This document shows positions 1 through 5,420 of a stretch of 5,992 nucleotides of DNA, piece by piece. The stretch lies in NCBI GenBank assembly GCA_002398405.1, contig DGYN01000148.1, positions 15,653 through 21,644 of the forward strand, read 5' to 3'. The notes below the pieces were generated by a model that saw only the letters and a list, made by a program, of their open reading frames with translations, made no database searches and had not been told where the DNA came from. The number at the start of each line of letters is the position of its first letter. The first letter of the stretch is position 1. The stretch comes from Caulobacteraceae bacterium UBA5005. GTDB lineage: Bacteria; Pseudomonadota; Alphaproteobacteria; Caulobacterales; Caulobacteraceae. The translations under genes and the position numbers were made by a program.

Positions 1-1023
1 GACATCCTGCTGTGCCGCTGCGAGCAGGCGATTCCGGCCGAGGAGAAGCGCAAGATCGCGCTGTTCTGCAATGTGCGCCCGACCGCCGTGATCGAGGCGC
101 GGGACAGCTCCAGCATCTATGAGGTGCCGCTCGACTATCACCGGCAGGGCCTGGACGCGGAAGTCCTGGCCGTGTTCGGCATCGAAAACCCGCCGCCGCC
201 CGATCTTTCCAAGTGGCAGACGATTTCCGACCGCATCACCAACCCGGACGGGGAGGTGACCATCGCCGTGGTGGGCAAGTATACGGTGTTAAAAGACGCC
301 TATAAGTCCTTGATTGAAGCCCTTAATCACGGCGGGCTGGCCAATAGCGTCAAGGTCCACCTCGACTGGGTCGAGAGCGAGGCCTTCGAGGGCGAGGACG
401 GAGCGGCGGCCGCCAGGCTCGACGGCGTGCACGGCATATTGGTGCCCGGCGGCTTTGGCGAGCGGGGGGCCGAGGGCAAGATCCGGGCGGCCCAGTTCGC
501 CCGCGAGAGGGCTGTTCCCTATTTCGGCATCTGTTTCGGACTTCAGATGGCGGTGATCGAGGTGGCCAGGAACGTGGCAGGGATCAAGGATGCTTCCTCC
601 ACCGAATTTGGCCCCGCCAAGAATCCGCTGGTCGGCCTGATGACGGAGTGGGTGCAGGGCAACGAGCGCATCAAGCGCGAGGCGGGCGGCGACCTGGGCG
701 GCACCATGCGGCTGGGCGCCTATGAGGCGGTGCTGAACCCTGGCTCCAAGGTCGCGGAGATCTATGACGGCGTCACGGTTTCGGAGCGCCACCGGCACCG
801 CTACGAGGTCAATATCGGCTATCGCAAGGCGATCGAGGATGCCGGCCTGAAGTTCACGGGCCTGTCGCCCGACGGCGTTCTGCCCGAGATCGTCGAGCGC
901 GAGGACCATCCCTGGTTCGTCGGGGTGCAGTTCCACCCGGAACTGAAGTCCCGGCCGTTCGCGCCGCATCCCCTGTTCGCCAGCTTCATCGCCGCGGCGA
1001 AGGAACAGAGCCGACTGGTTTAG
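1..1023 (+). CDS. pyrG: CTP synthase, C-terminal part (5' end outside window)
   Basis: CTP synthase makes CTP from UTP, ATP and glutamine in the cytoplasm, the last step of de novo pyrimidine nucleotide synthesis. The frame is open from base 1, so the gene enters from the left. The visible 340 residues start at DILLCRCEQ, near the end of the synthetase domain, with the typical IALFCNVRP stretch right after. About 200 N-terminal residues, including the ATP-binding P-loop, lie outside. From about residue 85 (VTIAVVGKY) the class I glutamine amidotransferase domain begins. It shows the oxyanion-type GILVPGGFGERG, the nucleophile Cys178 in YFGICFG, and the catalytic His312 and Glu314 in VQFHPELKSRP (fragment numbering). 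The domain is intact and ends in a TAG stop at a normal family C-terminus. A downstream in-frame ATG at 73 is internal, not a start. A long palindrome begins 7 bases after the stop. Identification is very secure. Confidence 0.98.
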   Translation, partial: DILLCRCEQAIPAEEKRKIALFCNVRPTAVIEARDSSSIYEVPLDYHRQGLDAEVLAVFGIENPPPPDLSKWQTISDRITNPDGEVTIAVVGKYTVLKDAYKSLIEALNHGGLANSVKVHLDWVESEAFEGEDGAAAARLDGVHGILVPGGFGERGAEGKIRAAQFARERAVPYFGICFGLQMAVIEVARNVAGIKDASSTEFGPAKNPLVGLMTEWVQGNERIKREAGGDLGGTMRLGAYEAVLNPGSKVAEIYDGVTVSERHRHRYEVNIGYRKAIEDAGLKFTGLSPDGVLPEIVEREDHPWFVGVQFHPELKSRPFAPHPLFASFIAAAKEQSRLV

Positions 1024-1029
1024 CGCCGG

Positions 1030-1119
1030 CCGGGGACATGTAACGCGCAGCGGTACGTGTACCCAAGAGCCTGGAGCTGGTGGATCGGTACACGTATCGC
1101 TTTGCGCTACATGTCCCGG
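1030..1119. repeat. Long imperfect inverted repeat after pyrG
   Basis: Left arm 1030-1063 and right arm 1087-1119 are reverse complements at 29 of 33 positions, with one extra G in the left arm. Two of the four differences would be G-U pairs in RNA. The 23-base loop is 1064-1086. GCGC at 1023-1026 can also pair with GCGC at 1123-1126 across a 3x3 internal loop, so the structure may touch the pyrG stop. Each arm contains the self-complementary ACATGT, and the left arm carries a smaller palindrome, GGTAC-GT-GTACC. There is no T-run after the right arm, so it does not look like a classic Rho-independent terminator. It resembles a REP-like or intergenic palindromic element that may recur in the genome, but one copy cannot show that. 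A role in protecting the pyrG mRNA 3' end or in Rho-dependent termination is possible. Confidence 0.8.
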
Positions 1120-1142
1120 ATTGCGCCCGGTCCAGGCGAGGC

Positions 1143-1171
1143 TTGCCCTTGGCCAATGATTGCGGCATAAG
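1143..1171 (+). promoter_or_regulatory. Possible sigma-70-type promoter for rpmF
   Basis: TTGCCC (1143-1148) and CATAAG (1166-1171) are separated by 17 bases and each matches four of six bases of the TTGACA/TATAAT consensus. Transcription would begin near 1178, giving a leader of roughly 57 bases before the rpmF ATG. The position, between the palindrome and rpmF, is sensible because the palindrome probably separates rpmF from pyrG transcription. The match is modest and alphaproteobacterial -10 elements are loose, so this is a candidate only. Confidence 0.3.
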
Positions 1172-1182
1172 CCCCGCCTCTC

Positions 1183-1207
1183 GTGGCGGCCCCTATAAGG
1201 CCGCCGC
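1183..1207 (+). other. GC-rich hairpin in the rpmF leader
   Basis: GGCGGCC (1185-1191) pairs perfectly with GGCCGCC (1199-1205) around a 7-base loop CCTATAA. One G-U and one G-C pair can extend the stem to 1183-1207. Only a weak T-rich stretch (TTCCATTTCG) follows, so it could be a poor terminator for upstream transcription, or a leader structure 27 bases before the rpmF start. An alternative stem, CCGCC (1174-1178) with GGCGG (1185-1189), uses the same bases and would exclude it. Confidence 0.4.
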
Positions 1208-1234
1208 TTCCATTTCGACTTCGGGACCACTTCG

Positions 1235-1417
1235 ATGGCCGTTCCTAAAAGAAAAGTCTCGCCTTCGCGCGCCGGCATGCGCCGCGCCCACCAGGCCTTG
1301 GGGAAGAACCCCCACGTCGAGGATAAGGACACCGGCGAGCTTCGCCGTCCGCACCACATCGACCTGAAGACCGGCATGTATCGTGGCCGTCAGGTGCTGA
1401 CGCCCAAGGAAGACTAG
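1235..1417 (+). CDS. rpmF: 50S ribosomal protein L32
   Basis: L32 is a small protein of the large ribosomal subunit. The 60-residue product has the family's N-terminal signature MAVPKRKVSPSRAGMRRAH, rich in Arg and Lys, then a short domain with the GELRRPHH stretch and a C-terminal YRGRQVL. It has no cysteines: this is the zinc-free form, as expected in Proteobacteria, where a zinc-ribbon form occurs in many other phyla. Length and both ends fit the family exactly. The ribosome binding site is weak (GGGA near 1223-1226). The gene stands apart from plsX, its usual neighbour in enterobacteria, and lies 211 bases after pyrG. It probably has its own promoter in that gap. Confidence 0.97.
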   Translation: MAVPKRKVSPSRAGMRRAHQALGKNPHVEDKDTGELRRPHHIDLKTGMYRGRQVLTPKED

Positions 1418-1440
1418 TCTCTTCCCGGTGATCCGCCGGC

Positions 1441-1465
1441 AGCGCCCACGCGTATGAGGGGCGCT
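1441..1465 (+). other. Short hairpin between rpmF and the SnoaL-like gene
   Basis: AGCGCCC (1441-1447) and GGGCGCT (1459-1465) are perfect reverse complements around an 11-base loop. No T-run follows. It sits 24 bases after the rpmF stop and ends 5 bases before the GGGGGA ribosome binding site of the next gene. It might act as an mRNA 3'-end structure for rpmF or limit access to that site. In such GC-rich DNA a 7-bp stem can also arise by chance. Confidence 0.3.
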
Positions 1466-1482
1466 AACCTGGGGGACTATCC

Positions 1483-1869
1483 ATGACTGAGCCCAACCTT
1501 ACCCGCGTGCAGGCCATGTACGCGGCTTTTGCGCGCGGCGATGTCGCGGCGATCACCAGCGCCTGTTCAGAGGACACCGTGTGGGAAGTGGTAGGTCCGC
1601 CCGGCGCCTATCCGACCTTCGGCAAATGGACCAGCCGCCGGTCGGTGGCTGAATTCTTCGCAGCCCTGGCGTCGGCCTCGGAGATCAAGGAATTCACGGT
1701 CGGGGCCATGTACGCCTGCGGCGACAAGGTGTTCGTCGAGGGTCACGAGGTGGGCGTGATCAAGGCCACCGGCCGAACCACCGACAGCGACTGGCTGCAC
1801 GTTTTCACCTTCAAGGATGGGCTCGTGAGCGGCTTTCGCGAGTTCTATGATACCGCCCAGTTCGTCTGA
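1483..1869 (+). CDS. NTF2-like / SnoaL-like small protein
   Basis: The 128-residue protein has the hallmarks of the NTF2-like superfamily (SnoaL, ketosteroid isomerase-like). An N-terminal helix LTRVQAMYAAFARGDVAAI is followed by ACSEDTVWEVVGP, a central segment with a WTSRRSVAEFFAAL helix, and C-terminal strands ending in WLHVFTFKDGLVSGFREFYDTAQ. This is a cone-shaped alpha+beta fold with a hydrophobic pocket. Family members include isomerases, polyketide cyclases and many proteins without known function, so no substrate can be named. There is no signal peptide, so it should be cytoplasmic. The start is supported by GGGGGA at 1471-1476, 6 bases before the ATG. The stop is 8 bases from the following lipoprotein gene, so the two are probably co-transcribed. 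Confidence 0.88.
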   Translation: MTEPNLTRVQAMYAAFARGDVAAITSACSEDTVWEVVGPPGAYPTFGKWTSRRSVAEFFAALASASEIKEFTVGAMYACGDKVFVEGHEVGVIKATGRTTDSDWLHVFTFKDGLVSGFREFYDTAQFV

Positions 1870-1877
1870 GGCTCCCG

Positions 1878-2438
1878 ATGAAACCCGCCTACGCTTTTGT
1901 CGCCGTCGTCGCCCTTGTGGCCTGCAAGCCGAAGGAGGTGGTCGAGCTTCCGGCGGCGCCGCCTGTGCCCATGCCGCCCGTGGCGGCCGCGCCGCCGCTG
2001 CTGACGGCCGAGGGGTGGGGCCGGTTGAAGATCGGTCTGTCGCACGACGAGGCGGTCAAGGCGCTTCCCGGCGCCAGGTTCGACGCCAAGGCGGACCTGC
2101 CGGACTGGGACAGCTGCCACATCATCGAGGCCGCCACGCCCGATGGCCTGTGGGCCATGGTTGAGAACGGCAAGGTGACGCGAATATCGCTGGAGCCGCG
2201 CGCGACCGGCGTCGCCACCGATCGCGGGATCAAGGTGGGCGATCCGGCGGAGAAGGTGAAGGCCGCCTATCCGGAAGGCCTCACCGCCATGCCGCACAAG
2301 TACGAGCAGGGCGCCGAATATCTGACCTGGTGGGCAAAGCCGCAGGTTGCGGGCGTCCGCTATGTGATCGTCGAGGGAAAGGTCGCGACCATCTCGGCCG
2401 GCGGGCCCTCGATTGAGTACGTCGAGGGCTGTTCTTAA
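1878..2438 (+). CDS. Small lipoprotein with two internal repeats, function unknown
   Basis: The 186-residue product begins with a short lipoprotein signal (MKPAYAFVAVVALVAC). The lipobox LVAC places the lipidated residue at Cys16. A Pro/Ala-rich linker (about 24-42) follows, then two similar units. LKIGLSHDEAVKALPG at 50-65 resembles IKVGDPAEKVKAAYPEG at 118-134, and each unit later has a strand of the type G-K-V-x-x-I-S (98-104 and a C-terminal counterpart VEGKVATIS). This layout recalls the BLIP/SmpA-like envelope folds, but I do not recognise a named family. Cys80 and Cys185 could form a disulfide in the periplasm. The residue after the lipid cysteine is Lys, not Asp. The ribosome binding site GAGG (1868-1871) overlaps the stop of the SnoaL-like gene, suggesting translational coupling. 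The gene ends 55 bases before eno. Confidence 0.85.
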   Translation: MKPAYAFVAVVALVACKPKEVVELPAAPPVPMPPVAAAPPLLTAEGWGRLKIGLSHDEAVKALPGARFDAKADLPDWDSCHIIEAATPDGLWAMVENGKVTRISLEPRATGVATDRGIKVGDPAEKVKAAYPEGLTAMPHKYEQGAEYLTWWAKPQVAGVRYVIVEGKVATISAGGPSIEYVEGCS

Positions 2439-2484
2439 GAGGGCTCCCCCGCTAAACGGCAGGCGCGATTTTTCGAATCCCGCC

Positions 2485-2489
2485 GAGGA
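2485..2489 (+). promoter_or_regulatory. Ribosome binding site fixing the eno start
   Basis: GAGGA lies 4 bases before the ATG at 2494. The same frame is open upstream to a TTG at 2413, inside the lipoprotein gene. The Shine-Dalgarno site and the canonical enolase N-terminus both point to 2494. Confidence 0.75.
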
Positions 2490-2493
2490 CCCC

Positions 2494-3771
2494 ATGACCG
2501 ACATCGTTGATATCGTCGCCCGCGAAATCCTGGATAGCCGTGGCAATCCGACGGTGGAGGTCGATGTCGTCCTGGATGACGGCGCCTTTGGCCGCGCCGC
2601 CGTACCGTCGGGCGCCTCGACCGGGGCGCACGAAGCCATGGAAAAGCGCGACGGGGACAAGAAGCGCTACCTCGGCAAGGGCGTCAGCCAGGCCGTGGAC
2701 GCGGTCAACGGCGAGATCTTCGACGCCCTGTCCGGGCTGGACGCCGAGGACCAGCGCCGCATCGACCGGCTGCTGATCGAACTGGACGGCACGGCCAACA
2801 AGAGCCGCCTGGGGGCCAATGCGATCCTGGGCGTCAGCCTGGCGACGGCCAAGGCGCAGGCGGCGTCGGCGGGACTGCCACTTTACAAGTATGTGGGCGG
2901 GGTATCCGCCAATCTGCTGCCGGTGCCGATGATGAACATCATCAACGGCGGGGCGCACGCCGATAACCCCATCGACATCCAGGAATTCATGATCCTGCCG
3001 ACCGGCGCCGAGACCTTCCGCGAGGGCCTGCGCATGGGGGCGGAGATATTCCACGCCCTGAAAAAGGCGCTGAAAGACGCGGGCCACAACACCAACGTCG
3101 GCGACGAGGGCGGTTTCGCTCCCAATATCGGATCGGCCGAGGCGGCGCTGGCCTTCATCGTCAAGGCTGGGGAGGCGGCGGGTTACACCGCCGGCTCGGA
3201 CTTCCAGCTGGCGCTGGACGTGGCGTCTACGGAGTTCTTCAAGAACGGCAAGTACGAGCTTGAAGGCGAAGGGAAATCCTTCGATGGCGCGGGGATGGTT
3301 TCCTACCTTTCCGGCCTGGTCGACAAGTTCCCCATCGTCTCGATCGAAGACGGCATGGCCGAGGATGATTTCGATGGCTGGAAGGCCCTGACCGACGCCC
3401 TGGGGGGCAAGGTGCAGCTGGTGGGCGATGATCTTTTCGTCACCAACCCCGCGCGGCTGACCGACGGCATCAAGCGGGGCCTGGCCAATTCGATCCTCGT
3501 AAAGGTCAACCAGATCGGCACCCTGACCGAGACCTTGGACGCGGTGAACATCGCCCATCGCGCAGGCTATACCGCCGTGATGAGCCACCGCTCGGGCGAG
3601 ACCGAGGATTCGACTATCGCGGACCTCGCCGTCGCCACTAACTGCGGACAGATCAAGACGGGTTCGCTCGCCCGGTCCGACCGGCTGGCCAAGTACAACC
3701 AGCTGCTGCGCATCGAAGAGCAGCTGGACGACCAGGCCGCCTACGCCGGAGCGTCAATTCTCAAGAGGTAG
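2494..3771 (+). CDS. eno: Enolase (phosphopyruvate hydratase)
   Basis: Enolase converts 2-phosphoglycerate to phosphoenolpyruvate in glycolysis and the reverse in gluconeogenesis. It needs Mg2+ and is cytoplasmic, also found in RNA degradosomes of some bacteria. From the ATG at 2494 the product is 425 residues, the usual bacterial length, starting MTDIVDIVAREILDSRGNPT. The N-terminal domain shows PSGASTGAHEA (substrate loop). The barrel carries His155 in GGAHADNP, Glu164 in DIQEF and the catalytic acid region NVGDEGGFAPN with Glu205. Metal ligands are Asp242 (LALDVASTE), Glu285 (SIEDGM) and Asp312 (VGDDLFVTN). The catalytic base is Lys337 in the signature ILVKVNQIGTLTET, and SHRSGETEDS follows at 364. 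All key residues are present. It lies between the lipoprotein gene and a secreted hydrolase. A GANTC site (GAATC, 2475-2479) sits just upstream. No convincing promoter was seen in the 55-base gap. Confidence 0.99.
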   Translation: MTDIVDIVAREILDSRGNPTVEVDVVLDDGAFGRAAVPSGASTGAHEAMEKRDGDKKRYLGKGVSQAVDAVNGEIFDALSGLDAEDQRRIDRLLIELDGTANKSRLGANAILGVSLATAKAQAASAGLPLYKYVGGVSANLLPVPMMNIINGGAHADNPIDIQEFMILPTGAETFREGLRMGAEIFHALKKALKDAGHNTNVGDEGGFAPNIGSAEAALAFIVKAGEAAGYTAGSDFQLALDVASTEFFKNGKYELEGEGKSFDGAGMVSYLSGLVDKFPIVSIEDGMAEDDFDGWKALTDALGGKVQLVGDDLFVTNPARLTDGIKRGLANSILVKVNQIGTLTETLDAVNIAHRAGYTAVMSHRSGETEDSTIADLAVATNCGQIKTGSLARSDRLAKYNQLLRIEEQLDDQAAYAGASILKR

Positions 3772-3818
3772 GCGTTGAAAAGCGCCCCCGCCTCCCGCAC
3801 TGTCAAAAGAAAAGTCCT

Positions 3819-3826
3819 GGGGAGGA
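3819..3826 (+). promoter_or_regulatory. Strong ribosome binding site fixing the hydrolase start
   Basis: GGGGAGGA is 5 bases before the ATG at 3832, where a clear signal peptide begins. An in-frame TTG at 3775 would add 19 residues ahead of the signal peptide and lacks a comparable site, so 3832 is preferred. Confidence 0.8.
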
Positions 3827-3831
3827 CCGGC

Positions 3832-5016
3832 ATGAAGCGTTTCCTGGTCGCGGCCATAGTTTTGGCGCTCTCGGCGCCGGTCGCCTTTGCGGCGGGACCG
3901 CGCTGGCTCGGAACCTGGGGCGCGCCCCCCGTTCCGCCGCCCGCGACCAATGCGCGGACCTTCACCAACCAGACGGTCCGCCAGGTGGTGCGCATCAGCG
4001 CCGGCGGCGACCGCATCCGCCTGCGCCTGACCAACGAGTACGGTGAAAAGCCCCTGGTTGTGGGCGCGGCCTCCGTGGCTCTCGCCCATCCCAACGGCGC
4101 CCTGACCGGCGCCCAGATTCCGGTGACCTTCGGCGGCAGCCCCTCGATCACCATTCCGGCGGGCGCTCCAGCGCTTAGCGATCCGATCGATCTGAAGGTC
4201 GCGGCCTTGGCCAGCGTCTCGATCAGCCTCTATTTCCCTGAACAGACCCCAGCCTGCAGCTGCCATCCGCAGGGCCTGCAAACTCTGTACGTCTCGCCGG
4301 CGGGGGATTTCACCGCCAAGACCTTTGACCCGGCGTCCACCGCCGTCGTTCGCGCCTTCCTCTCCGGCGTGCAGGTCGAGACCAAGGCGGCGGGCAAGAC
4401 CATCATCACCTTTGGCGATTCAATCACCGACGGCACCAATTCGACGGTGAACAGCAACAATCGCTGGCATGACCACCTGGCGCAGCGCCTCGCCGCCCGT
4501 TCGCCCCGGCAGGCATGGGGCGTGGTCAACGCCGCGATCAGCGGCAACCGCGTGCTGTCGACCGGCAACGTGGTGTTCGGCGAGGCGGCCCTCAAGCGCT
4601 TTGATCGTGACGTCCTGTCGGTCCCGGGGGCGCAGTACATGGTTGTGCTGGAAGGCATCAACGACATCGGCATGGGCGCCGCCACTCCGCCGACCGCTCA
4701 ACAGATCATCGCCGGCCACAAGCAGATCATCGCCCGGGCCAAGTCGCACGGCCTGAAGGTCTATGGCGTAACCTTTCTTCCCTACGAGGGCGCGGCCTAT
4801 TTCCGGCCCCTGGGCGAGCCGATCCGGCAGGAGGTCAATCAATGGATTCGGACCTCCGGCGCCTATGACGCGGTCATCGACTTCGACGCCCTCATGAAGG
4901 ACCCGGCCAACCCGACCAAGCTCAAGGCGAACCAGCAGTCCGGCGACTGGCTGCATCCCAATGACGCGGGCTACAAGGCGATGGGCGAATTCGTCGATCT
5001 GAAGCTCTTCAAGTAA
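3832..5016 (+). CDS. Secreted SGNH/GDSL-family esterase
   Basis: The 394-residue product has a Sec signal peptide (MKRFLVAAIVLALSAPVAFA, cleavage likely after Ala20), so it should act in the periplasm or outside. Residues about 21-180 form an N-terminal domain rich in predicted beta strands, beginning RWLGTWGAPP, as in many secreted GDSL hydrolases. The catalytic SGNH domain follows: block I TFGDSITDG with nucleophile Ser197, block II Gly238 in AAISGNR, block III Gly275 and Asn277 in LEGINDIG, and block V Asp372 and His375 in DWLHPND. All four SGNH residues are present, so it is probably active as an ester hydrolase. The substrate (lipid, acetylated sugar or other ester) cannot be read from sequence. 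The only cysteines are Cys142 and Cys144 in a CSC motif. It follows eno by 60 bases and precedes ftsB, a slot usually empty in related genomes. It may be transcribed with eno. Confidence 0.93.
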   Translation: MKRFLVAAIVLALSAPVAFAAGPRWLGTWGAPPVPPPATNARTFTNQTVRQVVRISAGGDRIRLRLTNEYGEKPLVVGAASVALAHPNGALTGAQIPVTFGGSPSITIPAGAPALSDPIDLKVAALASVSISLYFPEQTPACSCHPQGLQTLYVSPAGDFTAKTFDPASTAVVRAFLSGVQVETKAAGKTIITFGDSITDGTNSTVNSNNRWHDHLAQRLAARSPRQAWGVVNAAISGNRVLSTGNVVFGEAALKRFDRDVLSVPGAQYMVVLEGINDIGMGAATPPTAQQIIAGHKQIIARAKSHGLKVYGVTFLPYEGAAYFRPLGEPIRQEVNQWIRTSGAYDAVIDFDALMKDPANPTKLKANQQSGDWLHPNDAGYKAMGEFVDLKLFK

Positions 5017-5022
5017 TCCCGA

Positions 5023-5048
5023 TTAACTTATGGGAAACGAGACGTTAA
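5023..5048. promoter_or_regulatory. Paired TTAA half-sites upstream of ftsB (possible CtrA target)
   Basis: TTAAC at 5023-5027 and GTTAACC at 5044-5050 lie in the 56-base gap before ftsB, with starts of the TTAA tetramers 22 bases apart, about two helical turns. The CtrA cell-cycle regulator of Caulobacterales binds TTAA-N7-TTAA and also half-sites like TTAACCAT. The spacing here is not the full-site spacing, so only half-site binding could apply. TTAA is uncommon in DNA this GC-rich, which is the reason to list it. Function is speculative. Confidence 0.25.
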
Positions 5049-5072
5049 CCGGCGTTCCTGCATAGGAAGCGC

Positions 5073-5378
5073 ATGGTCTCGCGTTTCGGAATCTATCTGC
5101 CCACCGTCTTGCTAGGGGTGCTGATCGCCTACTTCGGATTCCACGCGCTTACGGGCGAGCGGGGCCTCTTGTCGCACCACCGGCGGCAGGAGACCCTGGA
5201 GCTTCGCCAGGCGACCCTGGCGGACCTGAAAAAGCAGCGCGCGGACCTGGAAGCCAGGGCCCGGCTTTTGAGCACTCACAGTCTTTCCGCCGACCTTTTG
5301 GAAGAACGTGCACGATCCCTTCTAGGCTTTGTCGCGCCGGGGGATTATGTGATCCGTATGCCTGCGCAATCGGGCTAA
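5073..5378 (+). CDS. ftsB: FtsB/DivIC-type septum formation initiator
   Basis: FtsB is a bitopic inner-membrane division protein that, with FtsL and FtsQ, helps activate septal peptidoglycan synthesis by FtsWI. The 101-residue product fits: a very short cytoplasmic N-terminus, one membrane segment at about 6-27 (IYLPTVLLGVLIAYFGFHAL), then a periplasmic coiled coil at about 36-70 with heptad-like Leu and charged residues (LELRQATLADLKKQRADLE). The C-terminal end LLEERARSLLGFVAPGDYVI is the region typical of the family. AGGAAG at 5064-5069 supports the start. The position between eno and pdhA is the conserved alphaproteobacterial location of this gene, often annotated there as a septum formation initiator. 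The upstream gap carries paired TTAA half-sites. Confidence 0.92.
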   Translation: MVSRFGIYLPTVLLGVLIAYFGFHALTGERGLLSHHRRQETLELRQATLADLKKQRADLEARARLLSTHSLSADLLEERARSLLGFVAPGDYVIRMPAQSG

Positions 5379-5410
5379 ACCTCGGATCCGCCGGGGTAAT
5401 GGCGGGTATT

Positions 5411-5416
5411 GAGGAG
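5411..5416 (+). promoter_or_regulatory. Ribosome binding site fixing the pdhA start
   Basis: GAGGAG lies 4 bases before the ATG at 5421. An ATG at 5399 opens a different frame and gives a low-complexity shadow protein, so it is not the start. Confidence 0.75.
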
Positions 5417-5420
5417 CGGA

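Noticed and set aside
1030..1119. Rho-independent terminator of pyrG
   Set aside because: The stem is much longer than usual, the loop is 23 bases and no T-run follows the right arm.
1024..1234. tRNA or small structured RNA gene in the pyrG-rpmF gap
   Set aside because: No tRNA-like T-arm, anticodon arm or CCA-type acceptor could be recognised; the visible structure is one long palindrome plus short hairpins.
289..1377. Long minus-strand open frame of 362 codons opposite pyrG and rpmF
   Set aside because: It is antisense to two certain genes, its protein has no recognisable domain, and GC-rich codon bias on one strand routinely opens the opposite frame.
1235..1417. L32 lacking zinc-binding cysteines as an anomaly
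   Set aside because: The cysteine-free form is the normal one in Proteobacteria, including E. coli.
2413..2493. N-terminal extension of enolase from a TTG start
   Set aside because: It would add 27 residues absent from enolases and overlap the lipoprotein gene; the ATG at 2494 has a ribosome binding site and the canonical N-terminus.
1845..2660. Minus-strand open frame of 271 codons opposite the lipoprotein gene and eno start
   Set aside because: It overlaps the lipoprotein and enolase, both better supported by signal peptide, motifs and ribosome binding sites.
2452..3588. Minus-strand open frame of 378 codons opposite eno
   Set aside because: It is an antisense shadow of enolase with low-complexity Arg/Gly/Leu composition and no family features.
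3775..3831. N-terminal extension of the SGNH hydrolase from a TTG start
   Set aside because: The signal peptide begins at the ATG at 3832 behind a strong GGGGAGGA site; an extension would bury it.
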